Assembly (NCBI GenBank): GCA_031553495.1
Contig: JAVBLN010000045.1
Location: forward strand, 1 to 64,000
Direction of reading: 5' to 3'
Length of the DNA stretch: 64,000 nucleotides
Source of the DNA: Pinibacter sp031553495
GTDB lineage: Bacteria > Bacteroidota > Bacteroidia > Chitinophagales > Chitinophagaceae
In this document: positions 25,831-35,578 of the stretch, one piece after another
How positions within the stretch are numbered: position 1 is the stretch's first letter
How the letters are laid out: every line of letters starts with the position of its first letter
The notes under the pieces: generated by a model
What the model saw: the letters and a program-made list of their open reading frames with translations, nothing else
The model's database searches: none
Told to the model about the DNA's origin: nothing
Position numbers and translations under genes: made by a program

Positions 25831-27498
25831 ATGAGAAGTAATATCCAAATCTCAAGGGAAACATCCCTTCAAAACATCTATGAAATAGCTGCAAACGCCG
25901 GCATTCACGAAGACAATGTTATTCCGTTTGGCAAACACAAAGCGAAAATTTCACTTACTGAAATTGATGAAAAAAAAGTAAAGAAAGCCAACCTGATATT
26001 GGTTACAGCTATTACGCCAAATAAAGCGGGGGTAGGCAAAACCGTAACATCCGTAGGCCTTTCGCTGGGATTAAACAAACTTGGCAAAAAAGCTATAGTA
26101 GCATTACGCGAACCATCACTCGGACCTTGCTTTGGTATGAAAGGCGGCGCAACGGGCGGCGGACTTTCACAGGTTTTACCAATGGAAGATATTAACCTGC
26201 ATTTCACCGGTGATTTTCATGCGATCACTTCGGCAAATAATATGATTGCCGCTTTGCTGGATAATTATCAATATCAAAACAGAAATAATGGACAAGCGCT
26301 GGCGCAAATAGTATGGCGCCGTGTGCTGGATGTTAACGATCGTTCTTTACGCAACATCGTTTCCGGCCTTGGTGGAAGCGCCAATGGTGTGCCGCAGGAA
26401 ACAGGATTTGATATTACACCCGCTTCGGAAATTATGGCGCTGTTGTGCCTGGCCACAAGTTTTGAAGATCTTGAAAATCGTGTAAATAATGTTCTGCTGG
26501 GATACCGTGCAGATAAATCTCCTTTTTATGTAAAAGATCTTGGTATAGGCAGCGCAATTACAGTGCTGCTGAAAGACGCGCTGCTGCCCAATCTTGTGCA
26601 AACATCAGAAAATACGGCGGCATTTATACACGGCGGTCCGTTTGCCAATATAGCTCACGGCTGCAATTCCATACTGGCCACAAAAATGGCAATGAGCCAC
26701 GCGGATTATGTAGTGACGGAAGCTGGCTTCGGCGCCGACCTGGGTGCAGAAAAATTTATAGATATCAAATGTCGTGCTGCCGGCCTGCAGCCCAAAGTAA
26801 TTGTAATCGCGCTTACAACGCTTTCGCTGAAACTGCATGGCGGCGTGCCTGAGAAGGATATAAAACTGCCTAATATGCAGGCTTTAAAAGACGGCATGCC
26901 TAACCTTGTGCGGCATATTGAAAACCTGCAACAATTCGGACTGCCGATAATTGCGGCACTTAATCAGCACGCTACTGATACTAATGAAGAAATTGCTTTC
27001 ATCAAAGAATGGTGCGCAAAAAACAAAGTGCATTTTGCAACAAACAATTGCTTTGCATTTGGAGGAGATGGCGCATTGGAACTGGCCGCGGAAGTAGTAA
27101 AAGCTGCTGACAATGCTGATGCTGCAACCCTGCGTTATATGTATGAAATGGAAGATGACACACTGGTAAAAATTGAAAAAATTGCAAAGCGCATATACAG
27201 AGCGGCCGATGTGAAATTAAGCAGCAAAGCCGAAAGCAAATTGCAAACCATTCGCAAAAACGGCTGGCACACGCTTCCGGTATGTATAGCTAAAACGCAA
27301 TATTCATTTGCAGATGATCCGAAAATGGGCGCTGCTCCAAATGATTTCAGTATAACTATTCAAGACCTTGTAGTGAATACAGGTGCGGGATTCATAGTGG
27401 CCATTGCAGGCGACATAATGCGCATGCCCGGGCTTCCAAAAGAACCCGCAGCGCTTAAAATAAAAATGGAAAACGGCCTGATTGAAGGTTTAAGTTAA
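25831..27498 (+). CDS. fhs: Formate--tetrahydrofolate ligase
   Basis: This enzyme makes 10-formyl-THF from formate, THF and ATP, feeding one-carbon metabolism in the cytosol. The 555-residue length and sequence are standard. The nucleotide loop TPNKAGVGKT is at residues 62-71, followed by REPSLGPCFGMKGGATGGG and the DINLHFTGDFHAITSANN region. The C-terminal half keeps GFIVAIAGDIMRMPGLP. It is a single-gene unit with a strong terminator, divergent from the Rrf2 gene across an R1 composite. Confidence 0.97.
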   Translation: MRSNIQISRETSLQNIYEIAANAGIHEDNVIPFGKHKAKISLTEIDEKKVKKANLILVTAITPNKAGVGKTVTSVGLSLGLNKLGKKAIVALREPSLGPCFGMKGGATGGGLSQVLPMEDINLHFTGDFHAITSANNMIAALLDNYQYQNRNNGQALAQIVWRRVLDVNDRSLRNIVSGLGGSANGVPQETGFDITPASEIMALLCLATSFEDLENRVNNVLLGYRADKSPFYVKDLGIGSAITVLLKDALLPNLVQTSENTAAFIHGGPFANIAHGCNSILATKMAMSHADYVVTEAGFGADLGAEKFIDIKCRAAGLQPKVIVIALTTLSLKLHGGVPEKDIKLPNMQALKDGMPNLVRHIENLQQFGLPIIAALNQHATDTNEEIAFIKEWCAKNKVHFATNNCFAFGGDGALELAAEVVKAADNADAATLRYMYEMEDDTLVKIEKIAKRIYRAADVKLSSKAESKLQTIRKNGWHTLPVCIAKTQYSFADDPKMGAAPNDFSITIQDLVVNTGAGFIVAIAGDIMRMPGLPKEPAALKIKMENGLIEGLS

Positions 27499-27524
27499 AG
27501 CATATCGAATCTTTATAAATTGCC

Positions 27525-27557
27525 AAAGGCACGAGTTTCTTCGTGCCTTTGCTTTTT
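27525..27557 (+). terminator. Rho-independent terminator of fhs
   Basis: The 10-bp stem AAAGGCACGA / TCGTGCCTTT (27525-27534, 27541-27550) has a 6-base loop, and GCTTTTTT follows. It lies 27 bp past the stop codon. Confidence 0.88.
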
Positions 27558-27600
27558 TATACAATGCAATGTTATGATCTATGAAAAGAATATTTGTGGG

Positions 27601-27665
27601 CCGGGCGATAGAATAAGCATTAAGCTTTTCTTGCGTCGCACTCTTGTACGTTTGGTTCGCTATTC
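27601..27665 (+). repeat. R1 intergenic repeat, copy 12 (divergent)
   Basis: CCGGGCGATAGAATAAGCATTAAG, core TTGCGTCGCACTCTTGTACG and a TTCGCTATT end. It faces copy 13 within the fhs-HD gap. Confidence 0.6.
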
Positions 27666-27862
27666 GGCGCTAATATGCAAATTAATATTTTCATACAATG
27701 GAATTAATATATAGCCGCAATCAAAGGTATAAAACGAAATAAGAATACTTATTTACAGTGTTTATTCAGGGTCTGCAAGACAACTTATTATTCTTTAAAA
27801 CAACCTCTAAAATGCGAATTTCCGCTGCTGTCATTAATAAAGAATACTGCCCCTAAATCGTT

Positions 27863-27923
27863 GAATAGAATTCCCTTTGCTGAAGTCACAGTAGTGCAAA
27901 AGCTTAATCAGGGCGCTACCCGC
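27863..27923 (-). repeat. R1 intergenic repeat, copy 13 (divergent)
   Basis: GAATAGAATTCC start, weak core, then AAGCTTAATCAGGGCGCTACCCGC. Its CCGG end merges into the hairpin at 27918-27948. Confidence 0.55.
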
Positions 27924-27987
27924 AATCGGGCCGTCATCGATCGCGGGTGGGCTTTTTTGTTACTTTTTTGCCCAAACAAAAAAGTAA
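27918..27987 (+). terminator. Terminator-like double hairpin
   Basis: A first stem, ACCCGCAATCG / CGATCGCGGGT (27918-27928, 27938-27948, one G-U pair in RNA), is followed by GGGCTTTTTTG. A second perfect 11-bp stem, TTACTTTTTTG / CAAAAAAGTAA, occupies 27960-27987. It lies between the convergent fhs and HD genes. Confidence 0.6.
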
Positions 27988-28100
27988 GAATACTTCTTAT
28001 GAATGAAATTTCGAAACAAATCGAACGATTATTCAGAATAATTTTCTATCAAAAGTTTTTTATTTTTGCTGGCTGTTATACATCAACTCATAACCTTACA

Positions 28101-28763
28101 TCAATATTTTCCTTCTAATTCGTCTTTTAATTTTTCAATGTAGATGCGCAAATAATCAGCATTTTTTTGAGCAAGCATTTTACCGGTTCGTGTGTTCATT
28201 AGTTCCGGCAGGCGCAGCAATTTCAATTCGAAATGATCAATAGCATACTTCGCATCATCCGGAGTGCGGGAAACCGCAAACGGATCCTCAGCATGAAAAA
28301 GTGATGACCTGTTAAGACCCGCAGTATAAAAAACCCGCGCCAGGCCAATGGCCCCAAGCGCTTCCATGCGATCGGCATCCTGCAAAATCTTCGCCTCAAT
28401 TGTTACAGGGGCCACTCCCGCAGAAAAACTATGTGCATGTATTGCATGCGCCACATTATCTCTTTTACTCTTCGGAAATTCGGGAAACTCGTTTACTAAT
28501 ATCTCCAAAGCCTTATCAGCGCTAAGCTCTGAAGCTTTTTTTCTATCGGGGTGATTTTTAGGAATGGTAATAATATCATGAAAATAAGCAGCCGTCAAAA
28601 GCACCAGGTCATCTGCAATATTGCCTTCCGCGGCATTTATGTACCTGCAGGTTTTCCAAACCCTGCTGAAGTGTTTTATATCATGTGCCGCATCATCAGA
28701 AGTATGATATTGATACAGGTAATTTTTATAAGCGTTTTCCCAATCCGTTAAAGTTAATTCCAT
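28101..28763 (-). CDS. HD-domain phosphohydrolase
   Basis: A metal-dependent phosphohydrolase of about 220 residues. The HD metal ligands are visible: H in AHDIKHFSRVWK, the HD pair in AAYFHDIITIP, H in VAHAIHAHSF and the distal D in LQDADRMEALGAIG. It resembles the YedJ-like group, whose substrates are poorly known (nucleotides are plausible). I use the ATG at 28763 (MELTLTDWENAY); the frame extends three codons to a TTG. It is the last gene of the deoC-SPOR-M20-HD operon, about 12 bp after the M20 gene. Confidence 0.85.
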   Translation of the reverse strand: MELTLTDWENAYKNYLYQYHTSDDAAHDIKHFSRVWKTCRYINAAEGNIADDLVLLTAAYFHDIITIPKNHPDRKKASELSADKALEILVNEFPEFPKSKRDNVAHAIHAHSFSAGVAPVTIEAKILQDADRMEALGAIGLARVFYTAGLNRSSLFHAEDPFAVSRTPDDAKYAIDHFELKLLRLPELMNTRTGKMLAQKNADYLRIYIEKLKDELEGKY

Positions 28764-28775
28764 GTTGTACAAATA

Positions 28776-29966
28776 TTAAGCCGGCATTTCTGCGCAACAG
28801 CCCAGCCAGCTCATAAATCCTATTCCAATTTCTATAGCGCTTTCATCCACATTAAAAGTTGGTGTATGCACACCGGAGATGATACCTTTTTCCATATTCA
28901 TTACTCCCAACCTGTAAAAGCAACCGGGCACTAACTGTGAGTAATAACCGAAATCTTCCGCTCCCATTCTCATTTCAGTTTCCTCTACTTTTTCTTTAGG
29001 CAAATATTCTTCGGCAAGTGTACGGGCAAGAGTGTTCAAAGCTTCGTTGTTAAATACATGTGGATAGCCCACATCAATCAGCAACTCTAAAGAAGCCCCC
29101 ATCGATTGCACAAGCTCTGTTGATATTTTGCGGATCAGCTCATGCGCTTCATAACGCCATTTTTCATCAACCGCCCTAAAAGTACCCATCAGCTTCACTT
29201 CGCTGGGAATTACATTTGTAGTATATCCACCCTGGAAAGATGTGATTGATAAAACCGAAGGATTAAGCGGATCTCTGTTTCTACTAATTATTTGCTGCAA
29301 AGCCGTTACAAGGTGAGAAGCCACCAAAATGGTATCGGTAGTTAAATGCGGCGCTGCGGCATGACCACCATTACTTCTTATGGTCATATACAGCTCATCA
29401 GCGCTGGCCATTACTTTGCCACCACGAAAACTCACTTTTCCAACTTCAAGTCCGGGATGCACATGCAACCCAAATATCGCCTGTGGCGTAGGGTTTTCCA
29501 GTACTCCATCCTTAATCATCAGGCTGGCGCCACCGGGATTTTTTTCTTCACCGGGCTGAAATATCAGCTTCACTGTGCCTTCCCATTCATCTTTCAATTC
29601 ACTCAATATTCTAGCCGCGCCAAGCAAAATGGCAGTGTGCACATCGTGACCACAAGCATGCATTACTCCCGGAACCGTTGACTTGTAATCAACATTATTT
29701 TCTTCTTCAATTGGCAGCGCATCCATATCAGCACGCAACGCAATTATTCGCTTTGCGGGATTCTTCCCTTCAATTATTCCCACCACACCCGTTTCCGCCA
29801 TTACTGTATAAGGTATGCCATAAGAAATGAGTTTTTCCTGCACAAGGCGGCAGGTTTCAAATTCTTTGTAACTCAATTCGGGATGGGCATGCAAATGCCT
29901 GCGGATATGTATAAACTCTTCTGCGTAAGTAGCAGCAAGATTTTTTATTTTGTTTTTAAGTAACAT
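28776..29966 (-). CDS. M20-family amidohydrolase (N-acyl-amino-acid / IAA-amino-acid hydrolase type)
   Basis: A 396-residue zinc/manganese hydrolase that removes N-acyl groups from amino acids. Metal ligands lie in HACGHD (103-108), in a QPGEEKNPGGASLMI block and near the C-terminus (AEDFGYYSQLVPGCFYRLG). The dimerisation domain sits between. There is no signal peptide, so it acts in the cytosol. It is third in the deoC operon, 21 bp after the SPOR gene. The exact substrate cannot be fixed from sequence. Confidence 0.92.
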   Translation of the reverse strand: MLLKNKIKNLAATYAEEFIHIRRHLHAHPELSYKEFETCRLVQEKLISYGIPYTVMAETGVVGIIEGKNPAKRIIALRADMDALPIEEENNVDYKSTVPGVMHACGHDVHTAILLGAARILSELKDEWEGTVKLIFQPGEEKNPGGASLMIKDGVLENPTPQAIFGLHVHPGLEVGKVSFRGGKVMASADELYMTIRSNGGHAAAPHLTTDTILVASHLVTALQQIISRNRDPLNPSVLSITSFQGGYTTNVIPSEVKLMGTFRAVDEKWRYEAHELIRKISTELVQSMGASLELLIDVGYPHVFNNEALNTLARTLAEEYLPKEKVEETEMRMGAEDFGYYSQLVPGCFYRLGVMNMEKGIISGVHTPTFNVDESAIEIGIGFMSWLGCCAEMPA

Positions 29967-29987
29967 AAAATGTTTAAGCGAAAGAGG

Positions 29988-30410
29988 TTAGTCCAATGTG
30001 GGTAAAGTATCAGGTTTTATTTCAATAACATCTCTCACAATTAACAAACTTTCAAATTGATTTGCCATTTTTTTTTGATAAGCCGCCGCTTCTTCTCTTG
30101 TTTTAAAATTACCAACACGCAGTCTGAAATATGGCGCTTGATAAAGCAGGTAAGCTTTCAGCTCAGGGTACACTTTATAAACCTTTGTTTTTGCATCCAG
30201 CGCCTTATTCCGGTCGTTAGTATTGGCCACTTGTATACGAAAACCCGGCCCCGAACTTCTGGCTGCACGAGTGGTTACTTCATTTATTTGCGCTTGCTTT
30301 CTTATAAGCAAATCAATTCGCGGATCTTTTTTTATAATTACGCTGGTGGTATTTTGTGCTTTTAAGCTAAAAAAGAACCCACAAAAAAACATCATAAAAA
30401 CAATTCTCAT
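29988..30410 (-). CDS. SPOR-domain protein, exported
   Basis: A small exported protein (140 residues from the ATG at 30410) with a signal peptide (MRIVFMMFFCGFFFSLKAQ) and a C-terminal SPOR domain (about 65-130: GPGFRIQVANTNDRNKALDAK, YFRLRVGNFKTREEAAAYQKK). SPOR domains bind denuded peptidoglycan glycan strands, often at the septum. The frame also extends to a TTG at 30431. It sits 24 bp after deoC in the operon; no functional link with that enzyme is evident. Confidence 0.87.
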   Translation of the reverse strand: MRIVFMMFFCGFFFSLKAQNTTSVIIKKDPRIDLLIRKQAQINEVTTRAARSSGPGFRIQVANTNDRNKALDAKTKVYKVYPELKAYLLYQAPYFRLRVGNFKTREEAAAYQKKMANQFESLLIVRDVIEIKPDTLPTLD

Positions 30411-30434
30411 AGTACATTTTATAAGCTTCAAAAA

Positions 30435-31109
30435 TCAATAACCTTTAGAATTGGAAGTTGGTTCTCCGGTAACTATGGCCACACCTGCACTACATCCCAA
30501 TCTGTCTGCACCGGCATCCACAAGCTGTTTGGCAAACGCATAATCTCTTATTCCTCCCGATGCTTTAATTTTTACCGAAGCCGGCAAATGCTTCCGCATC
30601 AATTGAACAGCTTCCACAGTAGCACCTTTCTCTGCATATCCGGTAGATGTTTTCATAAAATCGATACCCTCGCTTCCAAGATTTTTACAGCAATCAATTA
30701 TCTCTGTATCAGAAAGAATGCCACTTTCCACAATCAGTTTAAAAATTTTGCTTTTGTTATGAATTATTTCTGCCAGTAACCTTACTTCCCTTTTTAAAAA
30801 TTCCCAATCATTCATTCGCAAAGCCACCAGGTTGATCACCACATCAATTTCGTCGGCGCCATCTACTAATGCAAGCACCGTTTCCGCAATTTTTGATTCC
30901 GTACAAGAATATCCAAATGGAAAACCCACCACTGTGGCCACTTTCACATTTGTGGGCTCCAAAATAGCGACAGCCCTCTTTACAAAAGGCGGAGGCACGC
31001 ATACCGCTGCAAATTCATATTTCACAGCTTCGCTACAAAGTTTTTCAATTTCTGCCAATGTTGTAGTTGGCTTTAACACAGTGTGATCTATATATCCTGC
31101 TATATTCAT
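30435..31109 (-). CDS. deoC: Deoxyribose-phosphate aldolase
   Basis: It cleaves 2-deoxyribose 5-phosphate into glyceraldehyde 3-phosphate and acetaldehyde in deoxynucleoside breakdown. The 224-residue TIM-barrel keeps the Schiff-base lysine K153 (IDFMKTSTGY) and the second lysine K182 (VKIKASGGIRD). I start at the ATG at 31109 (MNIAGYIDHTVLKP); the frame extends two codons to a TTG. It is the first gene of a four-gene operon with short gaps. Confidence 0.96.
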   Translation of the reverse strand: MNIAGYIDHTVLKPTTTLAEIEKLCSEAVKYEFAAVCVPPPFVKRAVAILEPTNVKVATVVGFPFGYSCTESKIAETVLALVDGADEIDVVINLVALRMNDWEFLKREVRLLAEIIHNKSKIFKLIVESGILSDTEIIDCCKNLGSEGIDFMKTSTGYAEKGATVEAVQLMRKHLPASVKIKASGGIRDYAFAKQLVDAGADRLGCSAGVAIVTGEPTSNSKGY

Positions 31110-31198
31110 GTACAATAAATTATCGCCGAAGTTAACTCATTTTGGCTAATCCCGGTTTAGAGATATGCTTTCCCAATTTTGAAATTATTAATATGGAA

Positions 31199-31261
31199 CC
31201 GGCAGTTGAGCCCTGATCTGGCTTCTGTTGTGTCACTCACTTGTACTGTTGTAATTCTATT
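31199..31261 (+). repeat. R1 intergenic repeat, copy 14
   Basis: CCGGCAGTTGAGCCCTGATC arm, class-A core TTGTGTCACTCAC, and the end TGTAATTCTATTGAGCGAG. Together with copy 15 it frames the esterase-like gene. Confidence 0.85.
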
Positions 31262-31343
31262 GAGCGAGTGAGGAGTTGGCAGCGGAGAAGCTAACAAGTA
31301 ACTAAAATAAAAATCGAAGCTATATAAGACTACTGTCACCGGT

Positions 31344-32480
31344 TTAAGGAATTACTTCAAACAACAAAAACTGAGTTTTTCTATCCGGCAAAAAATCATT
31401 GTCTGAAACAAAAATGATGCTCTCATGTCCATTTGGCAACCGGGGACCGTAAGTAGCTCCTTCAACATTGTCAATATACCTGCTTACTTCGCTCATATCA
31501 AGTAATAACTTTTTTTCAACCAATTTTGCCGGCGGATTATTTATTAACGACGCAACACCATTTATATCAGTGTCGCTTTTAAAACTACATTTAAAAACCT
31601 TTATCACACAACCCACGCCACCATTGGAATACGAGCGTTCTGTAATTAAGAATTCATTATTACCGATGTCCAGAATATCAACAATTCCATTTACCATAAA
31701 GCTTCCTGCAGGTGCTGGTTCAAAAGCTACAGGTTCTAATTTATATGCATACTGAGCCAAAAGTCTCTTCTTCAAAAAATCATACTTCATAATGCGCACA
31801 TAAGCCGTTGTATCACGCAAGCCCGCAGCAGGCCCATCTTCAAACAACGGAGATTCCATTGCTACATACATAAACCTCTTACCTGCAAAACAGATTCCTT
31901 CAAAAACACCGTTATGCCTTGGACCTTTATCAGCAGTTTTCATGGTAAACAATTCGGGTAATGGAAAAGCACCAACAAACCGGCCATTCATATCAGCAAT
32001 ATTAATAGCAGGATTTTGCAAGACCAAATTCCCATTATTTTCAGCACGCTCGCCTTCGCTGGTCCACACAAGTTTTCCGGTTATAGCATTAAACCTTATA
32101 GCTTCCGGATCGGGCGCACGCGCCGGATCAATTTTAATTCCGGGATATACTTCTCCGTTAGGTTGAAGCAGTTCTGTTTTCCCGGTAAAATAAACCGTAT
32201 CAAATTCCATACCTTTCAATGCAATCTTTGTGGTATAAAACCGAACAGGATTTATTGCTGATCTATCATCCGAAATTATATAATACTCATCCGCCTTGGG
32301 GTTGTAATCTATTCCTGACAAACCACCAACTGTTGTATTTTGATATTGATAATTATAAGGAACCACAAACTCGCTTAAAAATCTTAGCCGGCTTATTGCT
32401 CCCGTATTTTCTTTTCTGCTTTGAGAAAATGAAACGCCGGCCAATAAAACCAATACAAAAATGTGCAAACAAACTCTCAT
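31344..32480 (-). CDS. Esterase-like protein of the phytase-like (PF13449) family, exported
   Basis: The 378-residue protein starts with a signal peptide (MRVCLHIFVLVLLAGVSFSQ; ATG at 32480, with a TTG five codons upstream). The rest reads as a beta-propeller of the 'esterase-like activity of phytase' family: TVGGLSGIDYNPKADEYYIISDD, DPEAIRFNAITGKLVWTSEGE, NDFLPDRKTQFLLFEV. Members are periplasmic or secreted, and the true substrate is generally unproven. It is a single gene flanked on both sides by R1 copies that face each other. Confidence 0.85.
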   Translation of the reverse strand: MRVCLHIFVLVLLAGVSFSQSRKENTGAISRLRFLSEFVVPYNYQYQNTTVGGLSGIDYNPKADEYYIISDDRSAINPVRFYTTKIALKGMEFDTVYFTGKTELLQPNGEVYPGIKIDPARAPDPEAIRFNAITGKLVWTSEGERAENNGNLVLQNPAINIADMNGRFVGAFPLPELFTMKTADKGPRHNGVFEGICFAGKRFMYVAMESPLFEDGPAAGLRDTTAYVRIMKYDFLKKRLLAQYAYKLEPVAFEPAPAGSFMVNGIVDILDIGNNEFLITERSYSNGGVGCVIKVFKCSFKSDTDINGVASLINNPPAKLVEKKLLLDMSEVSRYIDNVEGATYGPRLPNGHESIIFVSDNDFLPDRKTQFLLFEVIP

Positions 32481-32561
32481 CAATTTTTTCTGCAAAATAA
32501 TTTATTCTTTTGATAGTGGGCAGTTGGCATCAGAGAGATGTCAGAGAACAGTGTCTTGCCG

Positions 32562-32625
32562 AATAGAATTACTTCAGCACAAGAGTGCGACGCAACGGCC
32601 GTTCCATAGTAATTCAAATGTTGGG
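32562..32625 (-). repeat. R1 intergenic repeat, copy 15
   Basis: GAATAGAATTACTTCAGCAC, core AGTGCGACGCAAC, then a variant arm GGCCGTTCCATAGTAATTC before GTTGGGCTCAT. The rest of 32481-32832 has no gene. Confidence 0.75.
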
Positions 32626-32832
32626 CTCATAATAAAAACCTGATTAATTACAATTCCTATAAATAACTAATAGCTGCTATTGACTTTGCGCATAATACTC
32701 TCCGTTAGTTTCATTAACAGCCATTATTTGTTGCCGGTATACCTCAATATAGCGCTGCACTACGCACACAACAATGGAATGCTCCATTCACATTTCTCTA
32801 ATCAATAAACACTTTTAATTTTCAACACCCAA

Positions 32833-35493
32833 CTATTTAGCTTTCCCCTTCAACACAATAATCTGAAATTTTGTAAACAAATTTTGTATCTGCATTTCAC
32901 TATTTGCCTTTATCATTTCATCAGTAAAAATATTCCTCCATTCATATGGAGCATCCTTTGGGAGATTTATTTTTATCGCATTCAAATCATTTTTCGAAAC
33001 ACCTCGCAAGCCTACCGGGGCCACTACAATTATCCAATTATGTTCTTTTCTTCTTGCATAAGCGATTACTTTGCATTTTTCGATAAAAGCCGTCAATGGT
33101 AAATACTCGCCTTCAATAAACAGGTTATTATTTTCCTTTCGTAAATGTGCCAACTTTCTTGTAACAAACATTTTTGCCGCCCCTTGCATGCGCTTTTCCA
33201 TGGCCCATTTAAGAACCGTTTCAGCACCGTTGGTTTCCGCGATAAGCAATTCATTCAATAATTGTTTGCGAATTTCATAATTCACCTTCCCACGGTTATC
33301 AGGATCAACATAGCTCAAATCCCACAATTCACAACCCTGGTAAAAATCAGGAATACCCGGAGCAGTGGATTTTATCATTACCTGCAAAAGCGTATATGCA
33401 TTAGTGTAAGGTATAATTGTTTTTACAAAATCAATCATCTTCTGTATAAAACTATGATTTGGATTAAAAAGATGGTCTATAAATTCACTACATGCCTGCT
33501 CATATGCGGTATGCGGATTTGTATGCGTACTAATATATTTCGCTTCCCGCAAAGCTTTTGTATACAAGTCTTTAAGTCGGTTCCTGCATTCATCCGTTAC
33601 ACAAAAATCTTCCGCTAACCCACCAACAATACTTTGATAAAGAAAATACTCATCGTTCACAACCGGCGACAGCACGCCATTTATCATTTTCTTAAATTGC
33701 CGGTTTTCATTCACAAATTGTTTCACCAATGTTATCCATTCATCAGCAAATTCACTCAAAACATTAATTCTAATTCTCGCATCCTCACCTCTCTTAGTAT
33801 CATGTGTGGAAGTATTATTCAGCGACAAAGGATTCAATAACTGCCGCTGTGTCATTTTTTTATGAAATTCATCTATGGAAATTCCTAATACACACGGCAG
33901 ATCGCCAACTTCATTGTGTGAGATAAGTGGATTGTATTGATAAAAAGTAGTATCCTCAACTCCCTTTGCAGCAAGCGGTCCGGTAAACTGCATTAACCTT
34001 TGCAGGAATTGTAATCGTTCATCTGTCTTCTTTTCATTCGCACAAAAAAGATTTTCCAATATATCAAAAGCCTTTGCCAGATCATGCCTTCTCATCCTGG
34101 CCACATCAAACGCTTTTGCTATAATTTCATTGCCATATTCATCAATTGGAAATTCATTTATATAAATACGATAAACCGGAAATGCAGCCATTAATACGCC
34201 TAAAGCCTGTTTTAAATCCTCATGGCATATTTCTCTTTCATCAATTATATTCAATGAAAACAACAATCTCAATAAGTTATTCCATTCTCCATGCATCGAT
34301 TTATCCAGAAAAGAAAATTTATTCTTAAATACAGTATCATCATAATCTGCGAACTCAGGAACCAATTTTTTGTAAAATGAAAGCAGCTTCTCCGAACTAT
34401 TCATTTTTGTAACTACCTGGTTGATGTATGAAAGAAATTCATAGCCGCTTGTACCCTGTATATCAAATGCCGCAGGAAGCTGTTCTTTAATCTCCAATAT
34501 TTTCTCTGCTATTATATAACAATCATTTCCAAATAAATTTCGGAGGCTGTTGATGTATGCAACCGGATTTTTTAACCCATCTATATGATCAATGCGAAGT
34601 CCCTGAATTAAACCTTCATCATACAATTTCTTTATTAAGCTATGATAATCTTTAAACACCTTTTCGTCTTCCATGCGAAGGCAAATCAAACTGTTTATTG
34701 TGAAAAATCTTCTGTAATTAATCAGTTTGTCAGACACTTCATACCATTCTAGTTTATAATGCTGCTCATTAATAATGCCAGTTAAAAAACGTTTATCTGC
34801 ATTGATTTTACTAAGTGCCGCTTGAATAGTAGAATCGTACTTCAGCAAATGCGTTACAAAAAACATTTTGCTTTTTCGCCAGGAGTTATAATCAAGTTCC
34901 TTCTGTGAAATTATTGTACATAAAGCATCTTCATACAAATGTCTTTCTACTCCACATTGCGCCAGAAGCAAATCATAAAGTTCAATTTTTACCGGATAAA
35001 AATTTTCATAATAGCACAATCCAAATCCTTTGTTCGTAAAACCAATCTCTATTTTATCATTAGCAATACACCAACTCAGTGTGGCTTCAAGAAATGGAAG
35101 CAAAATTTTATTCTTCAACTCCGGATGCTCCCAATCAATATCAAAGTAGTCCTGAAAAGGCGAAACCCGTCCACGCTCTAATACATCCCACAAACGATAA
35201 TTCGTATCAATTACAGCCATATGATTGGGAACAATATCCTGAATCCACGTCATTCCTCTTTCCTTCAATTTCTTCGATAAATGTCTAAACTCATCCAATG
35301 TTCCAATTTCATCATTTATCATATGCGGATCCACCACATCATAACCATGATCACTTCCTTTTATGGCTTTAAAAAACGGAGAAGCATAAATAGTGGATAT
35401 TCCCAGGTCGTACAGGTAATCTGTTATTTGCTCAAGATGTCTGAAAGTAAAATCTTTATTCAACTGCACACGATATGTGGATGATGGAACCAT
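32833..35493 (-). CDS. treY: Malto-oligosyltrehalose synthase
   Basis: TreY converts the reducing end of a malto-oligosaccharide to a trehalose unit, the first step of the TreYZ trehalose pathway. The 886-residue GH13-type enzyme shows STYRVQLNKDFTFRHLEQITDYLYDLGISTIYASPFF at the start, GLRIDHIDGLKNPVAYI (nucleophile Asp), CYIIAEKILEIKEQLP (acid Glu), and LNNTSTHDTKRGEDARIR near the third acid. The frame opens at 35577, but the first 28 codons look like chance hydrophobic sequence, so I use the ATG at 35493. treZ is not in the window. The upstream mscS gene hints at an osmotic-stress setting. Confidence 0.94.
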   Translation of the reverse strand: MVPSSTYRVQLNKDFTFRHLEQITDYLYDLGISTIYASPFFKAIKGSDHGYDVVDPHMINDEIGTLDEFRHLSKKLKERGMTWIQDIVPNHMAVIDTNYRLWDVLERGRVSPFQDYFDIDWEHPELKNKILLPFLEATLSWCIANDKIEIGFTNKGFGLCYYENFYPVKIELYDLLLAQCGVERHLYEDALCTIISQKELDYNSWRKSKMFFVTHLLKYDSTIQAALSKINADKRFLTGIINEQHYKLEWYEVSDKLINYRRFFTINSLICLRMEDEKVFKDYHSLIKKLYDEGLIQGLRIDHIDGLKNPVAYINSLRNLFGNDCYIIAEKILEIKEQLPAAFDIQGTSGYEFLSYINQVVTKMNSSEKLLSFYKKLVPEFADYDDTVFKNKFSFLDKSMHGEWNNLLRLLFSLNIIDEREICHEDLKQALGVLMAAFPVYRIYINEFPIDEYGNEIIAKAFDVARMRRHDLAKAFDILENLFCANEKKTDERLQFLQRLMQFTGPLAAKGVEDTTFYQYNPLISHNEVGDLPCVLGISIDEFHKKMTQRQLLNPLSLNNTSTHDTKRGEDARIRINVLSEFADEWITLVKQFVNENRQFKKMINGVLSPVVNDEYFLYQSIVGGLAEDFCVTDECRNRLKDLYTKALREAKYISTHTNPHTAYEQACSEFIDHLFNPNHSFIQKMIDFVKTIIPYTNAYTLLQVMIKSTAPGIPDFYQGCELWDLSYVDPDNRGKVNYEIRKQLLNELLIAETNGAETVLKWAMEKRMQGAAKMFVTRKLAHLRKENNNLFIEGEYLPLTAFIEKCKVIAYARRKEHNWIIVVAPVGLRGVSKNDLNAIKINLPKDAPYEWRNIFTDEMIKANSEMQIQNLFTKFQIIVLKGKAK

Positions 35494-35578
35494 ACCGGAA
35501 TTTTGAATTATAAACTTTAATAAACAAAAACATAAAAGATTAAAGACACTTGTTAATAAAGCACTTTCAATTTTCAAC

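Noticed and set aside
32733..32787. Possible decayed R1 copy after copy 15
   Set aside because: CGCACACAAC and CCGGTATACC are present, but the order and spacing are too weak to support it.
35494..35577. N-terminal extension of TreY as a signal peptide
   Set aside because: The upstream codons are hydrophobic by chance; the family begins at MVPSSTYRVQL, and TreY is a cytosolic enzyme.
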